64,000 nt of DNA from JALHVH01 sp964585685 (GTDB taxonomy: Bacteria > Acidobacteriota > Aminicenantia > Aminicenantales > Saccharicenantaceae), in contig CAZPEP010000042.1 in assembly GCA_964585685.1 (NCBI GenBank), positions 62,001 to 126,000 of the forward strand. Direction: 5' to 3'. A program made the position numbers and the translations under genes. The notes below the pieces were generated by a model. It had not been told where the DNA came from, did no database searches, and saw only the letters and a program-made list of their open reading frames with translations. Shown in pieces: positions 1 through 9,217 of the stretch; within the stretch, counting starts at the first letter, position 1, and each line of letters opens with the position of its first letter.

Positions 1-626
1 CCTACGGCGTCGAAGAGAGCTACCGCCGTCGGCTTTCGGATGGGGAGATCGAGAGGGCGCTCGCCGCTTACGGCGTCCGCCGGCCGTATGTGCTGTCGGT
101 CGGCCGCCTCAACCCGCGCAAGAACCTTGCGACTTTGGTCCGGGCCTTCTCGGGGCTGAAGTCCCGCCGCGGCGTGCCGCACACCCTTGTCATCGCCGGG
201 AAGGAGGACTTCGGCGCGGCCGCCGTCCTCAAGGAGATTCACGGCGCCGGGGCGAGCGACATCGTCTTCACGGGATTCGTTGCGGACGCCGATCTCCCCG
301 CCCTCTACCAGGGCGCGGACGTCTTCCTCTACCCTTCTCTATTCGAGGGGGTCGGACTCCCTGTCCTCGAGGCCATGGCCTCCGGTGTTCCGGTCGTCAC
401 CTCGGACAGGAGCTCGCTTCCCGAGATCGCCGGAGACGCCGCCCTTGTTGTGGATCCCACCGACGAAGCGCGCCTCTCCGAAGCCATGGAAAGACTTCTC
501 GATGACAAGGGATTGAGGGAGGAAATGATGCGCCGCGGTCTCGTTCGGTCGGCGGGGTTCCGCTGGGAGGCTACGGCAAAAGAGATCCTCAGGATCTACG
601 AGATCGCTTCGCTGCGCTCGCAATGA
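1..626 (+). CDS. GT4 family glycosyltransferase, C-terminal part (5' truncated by window edge)
   Basis: The frame is open from the first bases, so only the C-terminal ~207 residues are visible. An internal GTG at 90 is not the true start, because conserved residues (YGV..., RRPYVLSVGRLNPRKN) precede it. The visible part is the nucleotide-sugar-binding Rossmann domain of a GT-B enzyme: VGRLNPRKN strand-loop, then LYPSLFEGVGLPVLEAMA, the E-x7-E donor-binding motif typical of GT4. It probably transfers a sugar from a nucleotide donor in the cytoplasm during glycan assembly; donor and acceptor cannot be read. The last codons (IASLRSQ, stop) come from a GCGAGCGAAGC-type intergenic repeat half-site, so the native C-terminus has been replaced or extended. 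Confidence 0.9.
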   Translation, partial: YGVEESYRRRLSDGEIERALAAYGVRRPYVLSVGRLNPRKNLATLVRAFSGLKSRRGVPHTLVIAGKEDFGAAAVLKEIHGAGASDIVFTGFVADADLPALYQGADVFLYPSLFEGVGLPVLEAMASGVPVVTSDRSSLPEIAGDAALVVDPTDEARLSEAMERLLDDKGLREEMMRRGLVRSAGFRWEATAKEILRIYEIASLRSQ

Positions 627-628
627 CC
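602..628. repeat. Half-site of the GCGAGCGAAGC repeat, forms a gene end
   Basis: Reading GATCGCTTCGCTGCGCTCGC then AATGACC, this is the reverse complement of the core of the composite repeats at 35007, 36863 and 38363. It encodes the last codons and the TGA of the upstream glycosyltransferase. Confidence 0.6.
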
Positions 629-655
629 ATGCTTTGACGCTGCAGGAAAATAACG

Positions 656-2596
656 ATGTTGCCCGTGACAAGCTGGTTCGAAACGATTCTCGCTTCCCTT
701 TTCCTCTTCATTCTCCCGGGGTGGGCGGTGCTGACGCTGCTCGGGACGAGCCTGCGCGCAGACTTCCGCGAGAAATTCGCCCTGTCCGCGGGAGTCAGCG
801 TTGCTTTATATCCGGTCCTGTTCCTTGCCTCCCGGACGCTGGGGATCGCCCCCGGGCCGGTCTTTGCCTGGGGTCCGGGAACCGCAGCCGGCGTCTTTCT
901 GGCCGTGCGGGCGGTGCTGCACCGGAAAGCGGTCCCGGCCGGGGCGGACGCTGGGACGCCGGATCCGAGCGCCTCGGAAAAGCGGCCGCTCGTTCCTTCG
1001 CAAGCCGTATTCTGGATCGTCCTGATGCTGGTCTTCGCGACCAGAATGATCGCCGTAAGCGGCATGACGGCTCCCGCCTGGGGCGATTCCGTACAGCACA
1101 CGTTCATCGTCCGGTTGCTTCTCGACAACAAGGGCCTTTTCCAGTCCTGGGCTCCCTATGCGCCCATCGAAAGCCTGACCTATCACTTCGGCTTTCATGC
1201 CGCGGCTTCGGTCTGGGCCTGGCTGACGGGCGCGGCCGCGGATCAGGCCGTCTTGGTCTGCGGCCAAATCCTGAACGGCCTGGCAATCCTGGCACTTTAT
1301 CCTCTTGCCGCGAGACTCGGAGGAGGCTCCCGGGCCGGAGTCGGAGCCATGATCGTCGCGGGGCTGCTTTTCCCCATGCCCGGTTATTTCGTCAACTGGG
1401 GACGATACACCCAGCTCACGGGCATGACGATCCTTTCGGCGGCTTTGTGGTTCCTGGACGTTCATTGGGACAGGACGCGCCCGACGCGGCCCGCCGTCTT
1501 GGCCTTGACTGCCGCCCTCGCCCTGGGCCTGGGCCTCTCCCATTATTCGGTCGTCAGTCTTTTCGTCACCGCGGCGGCGGCCTGGATGCTCATCAGCCTT
1601 TGGAAGCTTCGGAGCCGGCCAGGGATTTGGGCCGCAAGGACGGGGTGGTTGGCCGCCTGCGGCGCCGCCGCCATCTTCGGATTCCTGCCCTGGGCGAAGA
1701 CGCTCGCCGCGGGCCGCCTGCCCAGCATATTATCCCATACGATGAGATCGTTCGAAGAACTGGGCGACACGAATCGTTTTCTGCTGTGGAAACAGACCGA
1801 TTTTTACTTTTCTCGCGTTTTCTGGATCGTGGCTCTCTTCGCCCTCGCGGCGGCGTTGGTCGGGCGCCGGAGACTGGCCTCCCCCGTGCTTCTCTGGGGC
1901 GGATTGTCCCTGGCCGCCGCGAACCTGAGGCGGCTGGGTATGCAGGGGACCGGTTTCCTTTCCAATGATGTCCTGCTTTTTTCGGTTTATATCCCCATTT
2001 CTCTCCTGATCGGCTGGGCGATCGGGGTCACCTGGGAGGCAGCCTCTCGACGAAAGGCCGCCGAAATCGCGGTTCTCGTATCGCTGGCCCTTCTCATGAC
2101 GGTGGGAACGGGGAAACAAGCCCGGATCGCGGATCCATTTTTTCAGATGGTTCTGCCCGAGGACGTGGCCGCTTTCCGTTGGATCCGATCGCATGTCCCG
2201 AGGGATGCCCGATTCCTGGTCAACGGGTTTATAGCTTCATTTGAAATGACGCCTGCAGGTTCCGATGCCGGATGGTGGCTCCCTTACTACACGCGGCGAG
2301 AAAACACGATCCCCCCGTTCATCCAGAGCATAGAAAAGCTTTCCCCGGGCATGGATCATAACGCGATTTCGAGAACGGTCCGGGACGTCGAGGCTTCGCG
2401 CGGCGAGCCTAGGGCCCTGCGGCAAGTCCTGATCCGGGACGGCATCACTCACGTCTTTCTCGGCGCGCGGCGCGGCGGCGCGGCCTACGAGCGCGGAGAG
2501 CTCGTCCCGGAATCCTGGCTGAAAGACAACCCCGACTTCAAACCGGTCTTCCGGGAAGGGCGAGCCGAGGTCTGGGAGTTCACGCCCGCGGACTAG
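656..2596 (+). CDS. Polytopic membrane protein, possible GT-C-type glycosyltransferase
   Basis: 646 residues with roughly ten or more hydrophobic segments, starting with a membrane helix (LASLFLFILPGWAVLTLL), followed by a soluble C-terminal ~150 residues. The first large loop has WGDSVQHTFIVRLLLDNKG and then YHFGFH. This acidic/His loop followed by a hydrophobic bundle is the general layout of GT-C enzymes that use polyprenyl-phosphate sugars on the outer face. I cannot assign a family with certainty. The ATG at 656 has AGGAAAATAACG upstream, a plausible ribosome site. The gene is just downstream of the GT4 fragment and ends tail-to-tail with the next gene, the two stop codons sharing a CTAG at 2593-2596. 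Alternatively it is a polymerase or a conserved membrane protein of unknown role. Confidence 0.8.
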   Translation: MLPVTSWFETILASLFLFILPGWAVLTLLGTSLRADFREKFALSAGVSVALYPVLFLASRTLGIAPGPVFAWGPGTAAGVFLAVRAVLHRKAVPAGADAGTPDPSASEKRPLVPSQAVFWIVLMLVFATRMIAVSGMTAPAWGDSVQHTFIVRLLLDNKGLFQSWAPYAPIESLTYHFGFHAAASVWAWLTGAAADQAVLVCGQILNGLAILALYPLAARLGGGSRAGVGAMIVAGLLFPMPGYFVNWGRYTQLTGMTILSAALWFLDVHWDRTRPTRPAVLALTAALALGLGLSHYSVVSLFVTAAAAWMLISLWKLRSRPGIWAARTGWLAACGAAAIFGFLPWAKTLAAGRLPSILSHTMRSFEELGDTNRFLLWKQTDFYFSRVFWIVALFALAAALVGRRRLASPVLLWGGLSLAAANLRRLGMQGTGFLSNDVLLFSVYIPISLLIGWAIGVTWEAASRRKAAEIAVLVSLALLMTVGTGKQARIADPFFQMVLPEDVAAFRWIRSHVPRDARFLVNGFIASFEMTPAGSDAGWWLPYYTRRENTIPPFIQSIEKLSPGMDHNAISRTVRDVEASRGEPRALRQVLIRDGITHVFLGARRGGAAYERGELVPESWLKDNPDFKPVFREGRAEVWEFTPAD

Positions 2597-5500
2597 GCGA
2601 ATTTTTTGGGCACGATCTCTACGATGACCTTGATCGGCCGGCTGATATACTTGCCGTTGGTCAGGGCGAAGTGGAGGGCGTAGCGGCCCAGGAATCCGGG
2701 CGCCGGAATCCAGCGGAAGACGCCGCTCAGCGGGTCCAGGGTCGACCCGATCGGGAGCGAATGCGCCGGGTCCTCACCCCATCCGATGAAGGCCGTCCCT
2801 CCCGATCCCTTGAGGTCGATCCGGAGCGACCCCATCTCCTGGATCTTGAGCCGCGGCTTCCCGGCGACCGCGACCTTCAGCCGGCCCGACGGGTCGATGG
2901 GCGCGAATTTCGCCGCCTCCGTCGCCCCGAGGGAGGCGGGATCCGAGCCGCTTGCGCCCGCGGTGCCCGAGGCGCCCGAGATGTTCATGACCTCGAAGAA
3001 CCTCGACCCGATGCCCGATTCGGCGCCTGCATCGTCCTGGACTGTCCACTGGATCGTGTGCAGGCCGTTTTCGTACTTGGTCGTGTCCAGGATGTAATAT
3101 CCCACGGCCCCGTCGCTGTTGTTGTAATCGGGGAACTGGTCATGGATATCTTGGCGGAACGCGTTATAGGCCGGGCGGCCGAGAGGGATGCTGTCCACGA
3201 AGACCTGGAGCGTGGATCCGTCGGTAGGGATGGACTTGGGCATGGGCGTCAGCGCCCAGCCGAAGTTCACGAATTCCGTGCCCGACGCCTTCCCGCCCTG
3301 GCCCGGAGTGTCGATGGCCCCGAAGGGGAGCGTGTTGTGGGCGTTGTCCGACGTGATCTGTTTCACCCCGAGGTCCGTCCGGTGGTTCGTGCCGTCGAAG
3401 GCCACGGCGTGGATCCGGAAGACCCCGTTCCCCTGGTTCGGGAGGCCGTAGGTCAGGACCATGAACCCCCAGCCCGCGTGGTCGGCCCTCGGGTACTGGG
3501 CATAGTCCGCTTCGACGTCCGGCCGCGCCCCCCTGATGAAGTACGCATTGCCCAGGAAGATCAGGCCGTCGGCCCCGATGGCGGAGGACGGGTCCGAGGA
3601 CACGGGCTCGCGCCGGACCTCGACCCGCTTGACCTCGATGTCGTCAAGCGTCCACCCGGTCACAGCGATGCTCCCCATGACGGTCGCGTTGTTCTCGGGG
3701 GAGTCGAAACTGCCGAAGGGCGAGGCGTCCCCTGTCGACGAATAAATTGTCAGGTGGACGTTGATCGTCCGAGGGGAGTTCGTCGCCCCCGGTGCGGTGA
3801 CTGTGACCTGCCCGGTGTATTTGCCGGCGGCCATGGTTCCGTTGGCGATCGCGATCTTGAGCACCGCGTCTCCCGATCCGCTCGTAGGCGTCACGGTGAG
3901 CCAACTCTTGTTCGACTGGGCGGTCCAGGCGAACGCGCCCGTCCCCGAGTTGGTCAGGACGACCTCTTCCTGGCCCGTGGCGGCTCCCCGCCGCGTGGCG
4001 CCCATGTAGACCTCGGTCCTGGACAGTTCGATCGTCGAGTACTGAGCCTGCCCATGATCGACGATCACGGGGCCCCTGGCGTAAGCGCGGTGGGTGTTCG
4101 TCCCGTCGCCGGTCACGGCGTAGATCCAGTACGTCCCCTCGGGCACGCCGGCCGTGATCCACGTGTAGCTCCCCGCCCCCGGGGCCTGGGCCGACAGGGA
4201 GGCGATGAGGGTCCCGTTATACCCGGAGGCATCGGTGTCGTAGTACAGGGAGACGGTCGGGCTTCCGTCCGAATCGGAGAGGGCCCATTCTATGGGGAAG
4301 GACGCGTCGGCCTTCCAATCGGCCGTTATCTTGACGTCGTCGATGAAGAATTGCCGCCCGTCGGAGAATTCGTGCGGATCGACCCGGAAGCAGTCGAGGA
4401 ATCCCGTCCAGCCGGAATGGGACGGGCTCCCGGCCCCCTCCTCGAGGGGGAGCTTGGCGAGATCGAGGACGATCTTGCTCATGATCCATTTGTTGGGCTG
4501 GTGCAGGACGATGACGTCCTGGCTGACGTTTTCCGTGGTCTCGGTCCTGTTCCGCCAGAGGATGCGGGCGATGGAGCCGTCGTTGACCGACTGCGCGCCC
4601 CAGATTCCCATCTTCAGCGTCAGGTTGTGGTAGCGGGAGGCGTCGATCTGGGTCGTGGCGCCCCGGTGGAGGAAGTGGAGGAGGAACACGGTCGGGTCCC
4701 CGACGTTGGGGGGCGATGCCTTATCGGCCCCGGCCACATAAACTTTCTGGTTGGCGAAGGTCGTCCCCTTGAAGTCCTCGTAGGTGATCGTCGTGAACTG
4801 GGGGTTGACCAGGTGCTCTGTGTGCTCGACGTCGTCGGCGTTCTCCATGTCCCAAGGATCGGACGCGTACGTGGAGATGAAATCGTCCGTGCTCCCCTCG
4901 GCGGAGGGCTTGCTGAAATCGAGGATGGGATTGTCGTTGACGTGATAATACCCGGGCGCGTAAACATAACCCGAGGTCGCTCCCGTCGGAACAATGGCCA
5001 CGCGATATTCTCCGGGCGCCAGGGCTCCGGCGCGGAACTCGTAGCTCGTCCCGCTCACGTTCCGGGCAAGGGCCCCAAGGTTGCCGTTGGCGTCGTCGGC
5101 GTCGTCATCGAGGTAAATGTCGATATTGCCGCCCCCCCCGATCCACGTGATCGTCCGCAGTCCCGCCGGGTCCTCCTCGACGAGCCGGATCCAGTCGATC
5201 TGAACGTTCTTGCCCTTTTCGTAGAAGGGGTCGAGCCGCAGAGATCCGATCGTCCCGGCCCAGGGGTTGACTCCGTCCCGGCGAACGAGGTCGGGGATGC
5301 GGATGATGTGGACGGCCCAGCCGTTCCGGACGTCGAACGGGCCGGCGGTGGTGACCCCGTCGTAGATCGTGTCCTTCGACCAGTACAGGTAAGCCACGAG
5401 GCTCTGGAGCGACTGGTCGGTACGCATGCGGATGGCGAAGATCTTGTACTTGTCCGCGTTGATGGGGAAGTTGTAGCCGTTCTTGCCGTTCATCGCCGAG

Positions 5501-5805
5501 AGCTTGTAGGCGGAATCGAGGATGAAGATGTTGGGGTCGTCCGAAGTCGAAACCGCGCTGAAGATGCCGTCCGTGAAGGAGATGGAACCCAGGTTCGAAG
5601 CGGGCTGATCGACCGTGTTGAAAATACACCAGCCGAGGTCGGTCCGCTCGTTCATGTCCCACCGGTCGTGGAGGACGTCGTCGGCGTAGTCGGCCGAAGC
5701 TTTGACTTCGTCCCGCCCCGCGCCGGGAGACGTGACCGTGATCTGTGCCCGGGCGGCCCCGACCGCGATGGCCGTCAACCCTATCAGGACAGCGAGTTTC
5801 CTCAT
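2593..5805 (-). CDS. Large secreted modular protein with BACON-like and Ig-like C-terminal domains
   Basis: 1070 residues. A Sec signal peptide is visible (MRKLAVLIGLTAIAVGAARA, cleavage near residue 20). The N-terminal half holds two beta-rich segments resembling carbohydrate-binding jelly rolls (for example around 60-210 and 320-500). Around 600-690 is a BACON-like domain (NKSWLTVTPTSGSGD). The last ~370 residues are a module (PFGSFDSP, VTGWTLDDIEVKRVEVRR, RIHAVAFDG, ending in an IPAPGFLG Ig/cadherin-like domain) nearly the same as the C-terminus of the protein at 14406-17843. No catalytic motif is recognised. It is probably a surface or periplasmic glycan-binding protein. Confidence 0.85.
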   Translation of the reverse strand: MRKLAVLIGLTAIAVGAARAQITVTSPGAGRDEVKASADYADDVLHDRWDMNERTDLGWCIFNTVDQPASNLGSISFTDGIFSAVSTSDDPNIFILDSAYKLSAMNGKNGYNFPINADKYKIFAIRMRTDQSLQSLVAYLYWSKDTIYDGVTTAGPFDVRNGWAVHIIRIPDLVRRDGVNPWAGTIGSLRLDPFYEKGKNVQIDWIRLVEEDPAGLRTITWIGGGGNIDIYLDDDADDANGNLGALARNVSGTSYEFRAGALAPGEYRVAIVPTGATSGYVYAPGYYHVNDNPILDFSKPSAEGSTDDFISTYASDPWDMENADDVEHTEHLVNPQFTTITYEDFKGTTFANQKVYVAGADKASPPNVGDPTVFLLHFLHRGATTQIDASRYHNLTLKMGIWGAQSVNDGSIARILWRNRTETTENVSQDVIVLHQPNKWIMSKIVLDLAKLPLEEGAGSPSHSGWTGFLDCFRVDPHEFSDGRQFFIDDVKITADWKADASFPIEWALSDSDGSPTVSLYYDTDASGYNGTLIASLSAQAPGAGSYTWITAGVPEGTYWIYAVTGDGTNTHRAYARGPVIVDHGQAQYSTIELSRTEVYMGATRRGAATGQEEVVLTNSGTGAFAWTAQSNKSWLTVTPTSGSGDAVLKIAIANGTMAAGKYTGQVTVTAPGATNSPRTINVHLTIYSSTGDASPFGSFDSPENNATVMGSIAVTGWTLDDIEVKRVEVRREPVSSDPSSAIGADGLIFLGNAYFIRGARPDVEADYAQYPRADHAGWGFMVLTYGLPNQGNGVFRIHAVAFDGTNHRTDLGVKQITSDNAHNTLPFGAIDTPGQGGKASGTEFVNFGWALTPMPKSIPTDGSTLQVFVDSIPLGRPAYNAFRQDIHDQFPDYNNSDGAVGYYILDTTKYENGLHTIQWTVQDDAGAESGIGSRFFEVMNISGASGTAGASGSDPASLGATEAAKFAPIDPSGRLKVAVAGKPRLKIQEMGSLRIDLKGSGGTAFIGWGEDPAHSLPIGSTLDPLSGVFRWIPAPGFLGRYALHFALTNGKYISRPIKVIVEIVPKKFA

Positions 5806-5898
5806 TTTTAACCCTCGAGTCCAAGATAAGGGTGAGGCCGCCCCATGTCCATAGCCCTTAGGGGTGATTCGAGGGATGAGAGGGGGGCTCCCGGGGGG

Positions 5899-6633
5899 TT
5901 ACGGAAAGGCCCGGATGACGCCGTGGGGGGTGTCGAACTTGCCGTCCACGCTCTTCAGGGGGAACGTGGACACGCGCTCGACCCGGCGGAAGCCCGCGGC
6001 CAGGGCCATCCGTTCGAGGCAGGTCATGTTCGGCATCCAGAACGCCTGGCCATCGGGCGTCCCGTAGAACAGGGCCCGGGGCTCTGGCGCGTCGACGGGG
6101 TCGATGCCGGTGGCGACAATAGCCACCTCCCGTGTCGCTCGGCGGATCCCGTACAGGGCGCGAAGGGGGTCGGTGAGATGGAGCAGGACGCTCCCGCAGA
6201 ACACGAGGTCAAAGACCCCCGTCGTCTCCGGGCCGATGTCATAGACGCTGAAGAACAGCCGCTCGACCCGGGAGCCGAGGGCCTCGATGGCGAACCCGAG
6301 CGCGCCTCGATGGTACTCGGCGTTCTTCGGGTCCGCTTCGCCCGCCTTGAGCCTGGCCTGAAGGACGGGGGACGCGTCGTGCCCGGCCCAGGAGGGGAGC
6401 TCGGCCGTGGCCACCCGGGCGGCGCCCCGTTTTTCGAACTCGAAGGCGAAGAACCCGTGAGCGGGCCCGATGTCGAGCACGGTCTTGCCGGCCAGGTCGC
6501 CGGGAAGGCCGTAGAGCCCGAGGAGGGGCTTCAGGTCATATTGGCCGGGGGTGACGACACCGTGGCCGAGGTCGATGACGTGGTACCACTCATACCTCGA
6601 CATGCCTTCGCGCAGTTCTTCCGGGCGTCCCAT
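5899..6633 (-). CDS. SAM-dependent methyltransferase (CmoB/DUF1698-like fold)
   Basis: 244 residues. Motif I of class I methyltransferases is clear: VLDIGPAHGFFAFEFEKRGA, followed by the acidic residue of strand 2 (TAELPSW). The later VFDLVFCGSVLLHLTDPLRAL is the motif IV region. The opening WYHVIDLGHGVVTPGQYD resembles the CmoB-like group. It is paralogous to the gene at 29292-30008 along its whole length (WYHxIDLG, YDLxP, VFCGSxLLHLxDPxRAL, HGVIxAxP). Position among glycosyltransferases suggests O- or N-methylation of a sugar or lipid-linked glycan; a tRNA role is less likely here. The downstream gap to 5806 is short and featureless. Confidence 0.85.
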   Translation of the reverse strand: MGRPEELREGMSRYEWYHVIDLGHGVVTPGQYDLKPLLGLYGLPGDLAGKTVLDIGPAHGFFAFEFEKRGAARVATAELPSWAGHDASPVLQARLKAGEADPKNAEYHRGALGFAIEALGSRVERLFFSVYDIGPETTGVFDLVFCGSVLLHLTDPLRALYGIRRATREVAIVATGIDPVDAPEPRALFYGTPDGQAFWMPNMTCLERMALAAGFRRVERVSTFPLKSVDGKFDTPHGVIRAFP

Positions 6634-6666
6634 CTCGAGGAATATTATGTCCCGGGCCCGGGGAAG

Positions 6667-7686
6667 TCAAGGGCGGGGGGGCGCTCCCGCCTTTCGCGCG
6701 ATGGCGACGAGGCCATCGCCGCGGAGCCAGGGCCTGGCCCATGCGTAGATCCGCCCTTTGAGGCGCGCTTTCGGGCCGGCGCCCGGCCAGACGAACCTTT
6801 CGTCCTTGGCCGTGGCCAGCATGTCGAGGAAGTTCCATCGGTAGAGCTTCCTTTGGGTCTCCCCTTTTTCGAAACGCTGGTAGCGGGCCTTCCACTTGCG
6901 GTATCGCCGGGTCCCCTTGTCGTGGGTGGCTTCCGGATTCAGGCCCCAATGGGTGCGCACGCCCTGGACGCGGAATCCCGCTTCCTCGAGCTCCTGCCCC
7001 AGCGTCTTCCCGGTGAAATAGTACAGGTGCTCCGCGGGCGTGAGGACCGACCATTGCCTTCCGTAGACGCGCCGGCTCAGGCTGTCGAGGTCGGGGGTGG
7101 CGACGATGAGGGCCCCGCCCGGCTCGAGGAGCCGGTGGACCTCCCGGAGCGTCGCGAGGGGGTCGAAGAGATGTTCCAGAACGTCGAGCATCGTGACCAA
7201 GCGATACGCCCCGGACGGCAGGCTCGCCTCCTCGACCCGCCCCGCGAGCGTCCGGACGCCGACGACGTCCCGGGCATACGCGGCGGCCGTCTCCGAGAGC
7301 TCGACGCCCTCGGCGTACCATCCTGCCTCTTCCGCGGCCTTGAGGAAGAAGCCGGCCCCGCTGCCGATGTCCAGGAGCCTCTTTCTCGGCCCGGCGAACA
7401 CGCGGGCGAGCTCGACGAATGTCGCCGCACGCGCCCGGATGATGAGCGGGTCGTACCCCTCGCGGCTCGCGGCGAACGAGGGCAGATACTCTTCGTAGAA
7501 ATAGTCGGCCGTGTAGCGCTTGAGGACCTCCCGCTCGACGAGCCTGGGGTTGACGTAGACAAGACCGCACGAACGGCACCGGACGGCGGTCAGCCCGAAC
7601 TTCGTGAAGACGCGGCGCGAGCGGGAGCCTCCGCAGAGATTGCAGGGGACGCGTTCGGTTTCGGGCGGCGTTTCCGGTGTCGTCAA
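6667..7686 (-). CDS. SAM-dependent methyltransferase with N-terminal zinc-ribbon (Methyltransf_23 type)
   Basis: 339 residues. The N-terminus has two CxxC pairs (CNLCGG and CRSCGLVYVNPR), the zinc-binding head often found on sugar methyltransferases in surface-glycan loci. Motif I follows (LLDIGSGAGFFLKAAEEAG), then GVELSE and LVTMLDVLEHLFDP, the Methyltransf_23 hallmark. The C-terminal third is basic and may bind a lipid-linked or nucleotide-linked sugar. It lies 12 bases downstream of the epimerase at 7699-8733 and is likely co-transcribed with it. A comparable two-pair Cys head occurs in the methyltransferase at 58444-59397. Confidence 0.88.
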   Translation of the reverse strand: MTTPETPPETERVPCNLCGGSRSRRVFTKFGLTAVRCRSCGLVYVNPRLVEREVLKRYTADYFYEEYLPSFAASREGYDPLIIRARAATFVELARVFAGPRKRLLDIGSGAGFFLKAAEEAGWYAEGVELSETAAAYARDVVGVRTLAGRVEEASLPSGAYRLVTMLDVLEHLFDPLATLREVHRLLEPGGALIVATPDLDSLSRRVYGRQWSVLTPAEHLYYFTGKTLGQELEEAGFRVQGVRTHWGLNPEATHDKGTRRYRKWKARYQRFEKGETQRKLYRWNFLDMLATAKDERFVWPGAGPKARLKGRIYAWARPWLRGDGLVAIARKAGAPPRP

Positions 7687-7698
7687 CGTCCCGCCGGC

Positions 7699-8733
7699 CT
7701 AGAAAATTTTTCCCGTGATCTTGATGATCCCTTCCGCCTGTTCGAGCATCTTCAGCCAGCGGATATTGTAGTAGATGGGATTATCGAAATCGCCATAGTC
7801 GTTCTCCCGGATCTTCTCGACCATATCGGTGACCGAATCCTCGACGCCGAGCGTCGGGGCGAAGCCCAGCACCCGCTTGATCTTCTCGCCCGAGACCCGG
7901 TAGCTCCGGACCCCCTTGTAGCGGTAGTCGGGGACGATTTCGACGTCGACGCCCGCCGTGAGCAAAGCGCTTCGCACCCTCAAGGCCAGCTCCGAAATGC
8001 GGAAGTTGCGGTAGACGAGGTTGAAGACCTCGCCCCGGACCTTGTCCTCTTCGGCTTCGATCAGGGCGACGTAGGCTTTGGCCGCGTCCCGGACGTCCAC
8101 CATCGGCCGCCACATCTCGCCGCCGAAGTAGGGCGTGATGGCCCCCTTGGAAAGGGCATCCTTGACGAAGGTGTTGACGACGAGATCGTAGCGCATCCGC
8201 GGCGAGAAGCCGTAGATCGTGCCCTTGCGCAGGATGACGGGCGTGAACTCCTTGCCCGCCAGCCCGAGCAGGATCTTCTCGGCCTCGTACTTGGACACGG
8301 AGTAGGCCGCCTTGGGGACGATCTTCGTCGTCTCATCCATGACGACGTCCCGGTCCTCCTCCCTGACGCCGACGTCGTAGATGGAGCAGGAGGAGGCCAG
8401 GACGTAGCGGCGCACGCCCGCGGCCTTGCAGAGCTCGGCCGAAAGCTTCGTCGCCAGCGTGTTCATCTCGTAGTTGGCCTTCGGGTTGTATTCGGCCGTC
8501 GGGTCGTTGGACAGTCCGCCGATGTTGACGACGGCCCCGACGTCTTCCAGGACCTCGGGCTTCATCTCCCGCATGTCGCCGCGGACGATCTCCACCCGGT
8601 CGCGGTGGCCGGCGATCCCCGCGTCGCCGAAGAAGAACCGGTCGAAGACTTTGACGCTGTAGCCCCTCTCGAGGAGCTCTCCGGTCAGGACGGAACCGAC
8701 GTAGCCGGCCCCTCCGATGAGCAGGACTTTCAT
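7699..8733 (-). CDS. NAD(P)-dependent sugar epimerase/dehydratase (extended SDR)
   Basis: 344 residues, start ATG at 8733. The N-terminal Rossmann motif is GGAGYVG (canonical GxxGxxG) and the catalytic pair is YSVSK (YxxxK) near residue 142. VRGDMRE is the adenine-ring-binding Asp. The RPMVDVRDAAKAYV stretch is typical of nucleotide-sugar epimerases and dehydratases. It probably modifies a nucleotide-activated sugar in the cytoplasm. It sits between the methyltransferase and the RmlC-like gene, so the substrate may be a dTDP-sugar; this is inferred from context only. Confidence 0.9.
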   Translation of the reverse strand: MKVLLIGGAGYVGSVLTGELLERGYSVKVFDRFFFGDAGIAGHRDRVEIVRGDMREMKPEVLEDVGAVVNIGGLSNDPTAEYNPKANYEMNTLATKLSAELCKAAGVRRYVLASSCSIYDVGVREEDRDVVMDETTKIVPKAAYSVSKYEAEKILLGLAGKEFTPVILRKGTIYGFSPRMRYDLVVNTFVKDALSKGAITPYFGGEMWRPMVDVRDAAKAYVALIEAEEDKVRGEVFNLVYRNFRISELALRVRSALLTAGVDVEIVPDYRYKGVRSYRVSGEKIKRVLGFAPTLGVEDSVTDMVEKIRENDYGDFDNPIYYNIRWLKMLEQAEGIIKITGKIF

Positions 8734-8767
8734 GGCGTTCCCCCTTCGTGTTGGCGCGGCCGCCCCA

Positions 8768-9217
8768 TCAGCGGCCCTTGACGCTCCAGACGTCGCCGAA
8801 CGAATCCGGCGGGATGCGGACCTCGTCGGGTTTCTCGCGGTTATAGACGTCGCTTGCGGTGCTGATCATCTGGGTGTCGTCTTCGAGCGACATCCAGCCG
8901 TGGTAGACCCCCGGCGGGACGACGAGCAGGGCGGGGTTCCGCGACCCGACGACGAACGTGTTCTGCTCGCCGAGGGTCGGGCTGTCCGGCCGGTCGTCCA
9001 CCAGGACGAATTTGGCCGTTCCGTGGGAGATGAAGAACCAGTCCCAGAGGGCGGCGTGCTTGTGGAAGGCCCGGATCGTGTCCCGCGCGAGGTCGCCGAC
9101 GAGGTAGACCTGGCCGAACTTCGTGAAGTGCGGGTCCGTGGCTCGGAGAATTTCGATGAGATAACCCCGGTCGTCCGTCCGGGCGACGAGGTCGACGAGC
9201 GAAACGTCCTTGATCAC
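8768..9217 (-). CDS. rfbC: RmlC-like dTDP-sugar epimerase (cupin)
   Basis: 149 residues from a GTG at 9215-9217 preceded by GGGAAGAAGGAG. This start overlaps the TGA of the upstream reductase in a GTGA junction, which indicates translational coupling; longer open frame upstream is the shadow of that gene. The cupin pattern RAFHKH aligns with RGLHYQ of RmlC, and PPGVYHGWMSL with the second His-containing strand. The C-terminal YNREKPDEVRIPPDS matches the YxPxxExGIxWxD end of the family. Family members epimerise dTDP-4-keto-6-deoxyhexoses at C3/C5. It is shorter than classical RmlC (~180), so a related isomerase activity is possible. Confidence 0.82.
   Translation of the reverse strand: MIKDVSLVDLVARTDDRGYLIEILRATDPHFTKFGQVYLVGDLARDTIRAFHKHAALWDWFFISHGTAKFVLVDDRPDSPTLGEQNTFVVGSRNPALLVVPPGVYHGWMSLEDDTQMISTASDVYNREKPDEVRIPPDSFGDVWSVKGR

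Noticed and set aside
5845..8781. A 978-codon open frame on the + strand
   Set aside because: It is antisense to two methyltransferase genes and an epimerase with clear motifs; high GC lengthens such frames. Its translation is Arg/Asp/Gly/Pro-rich with no domain.
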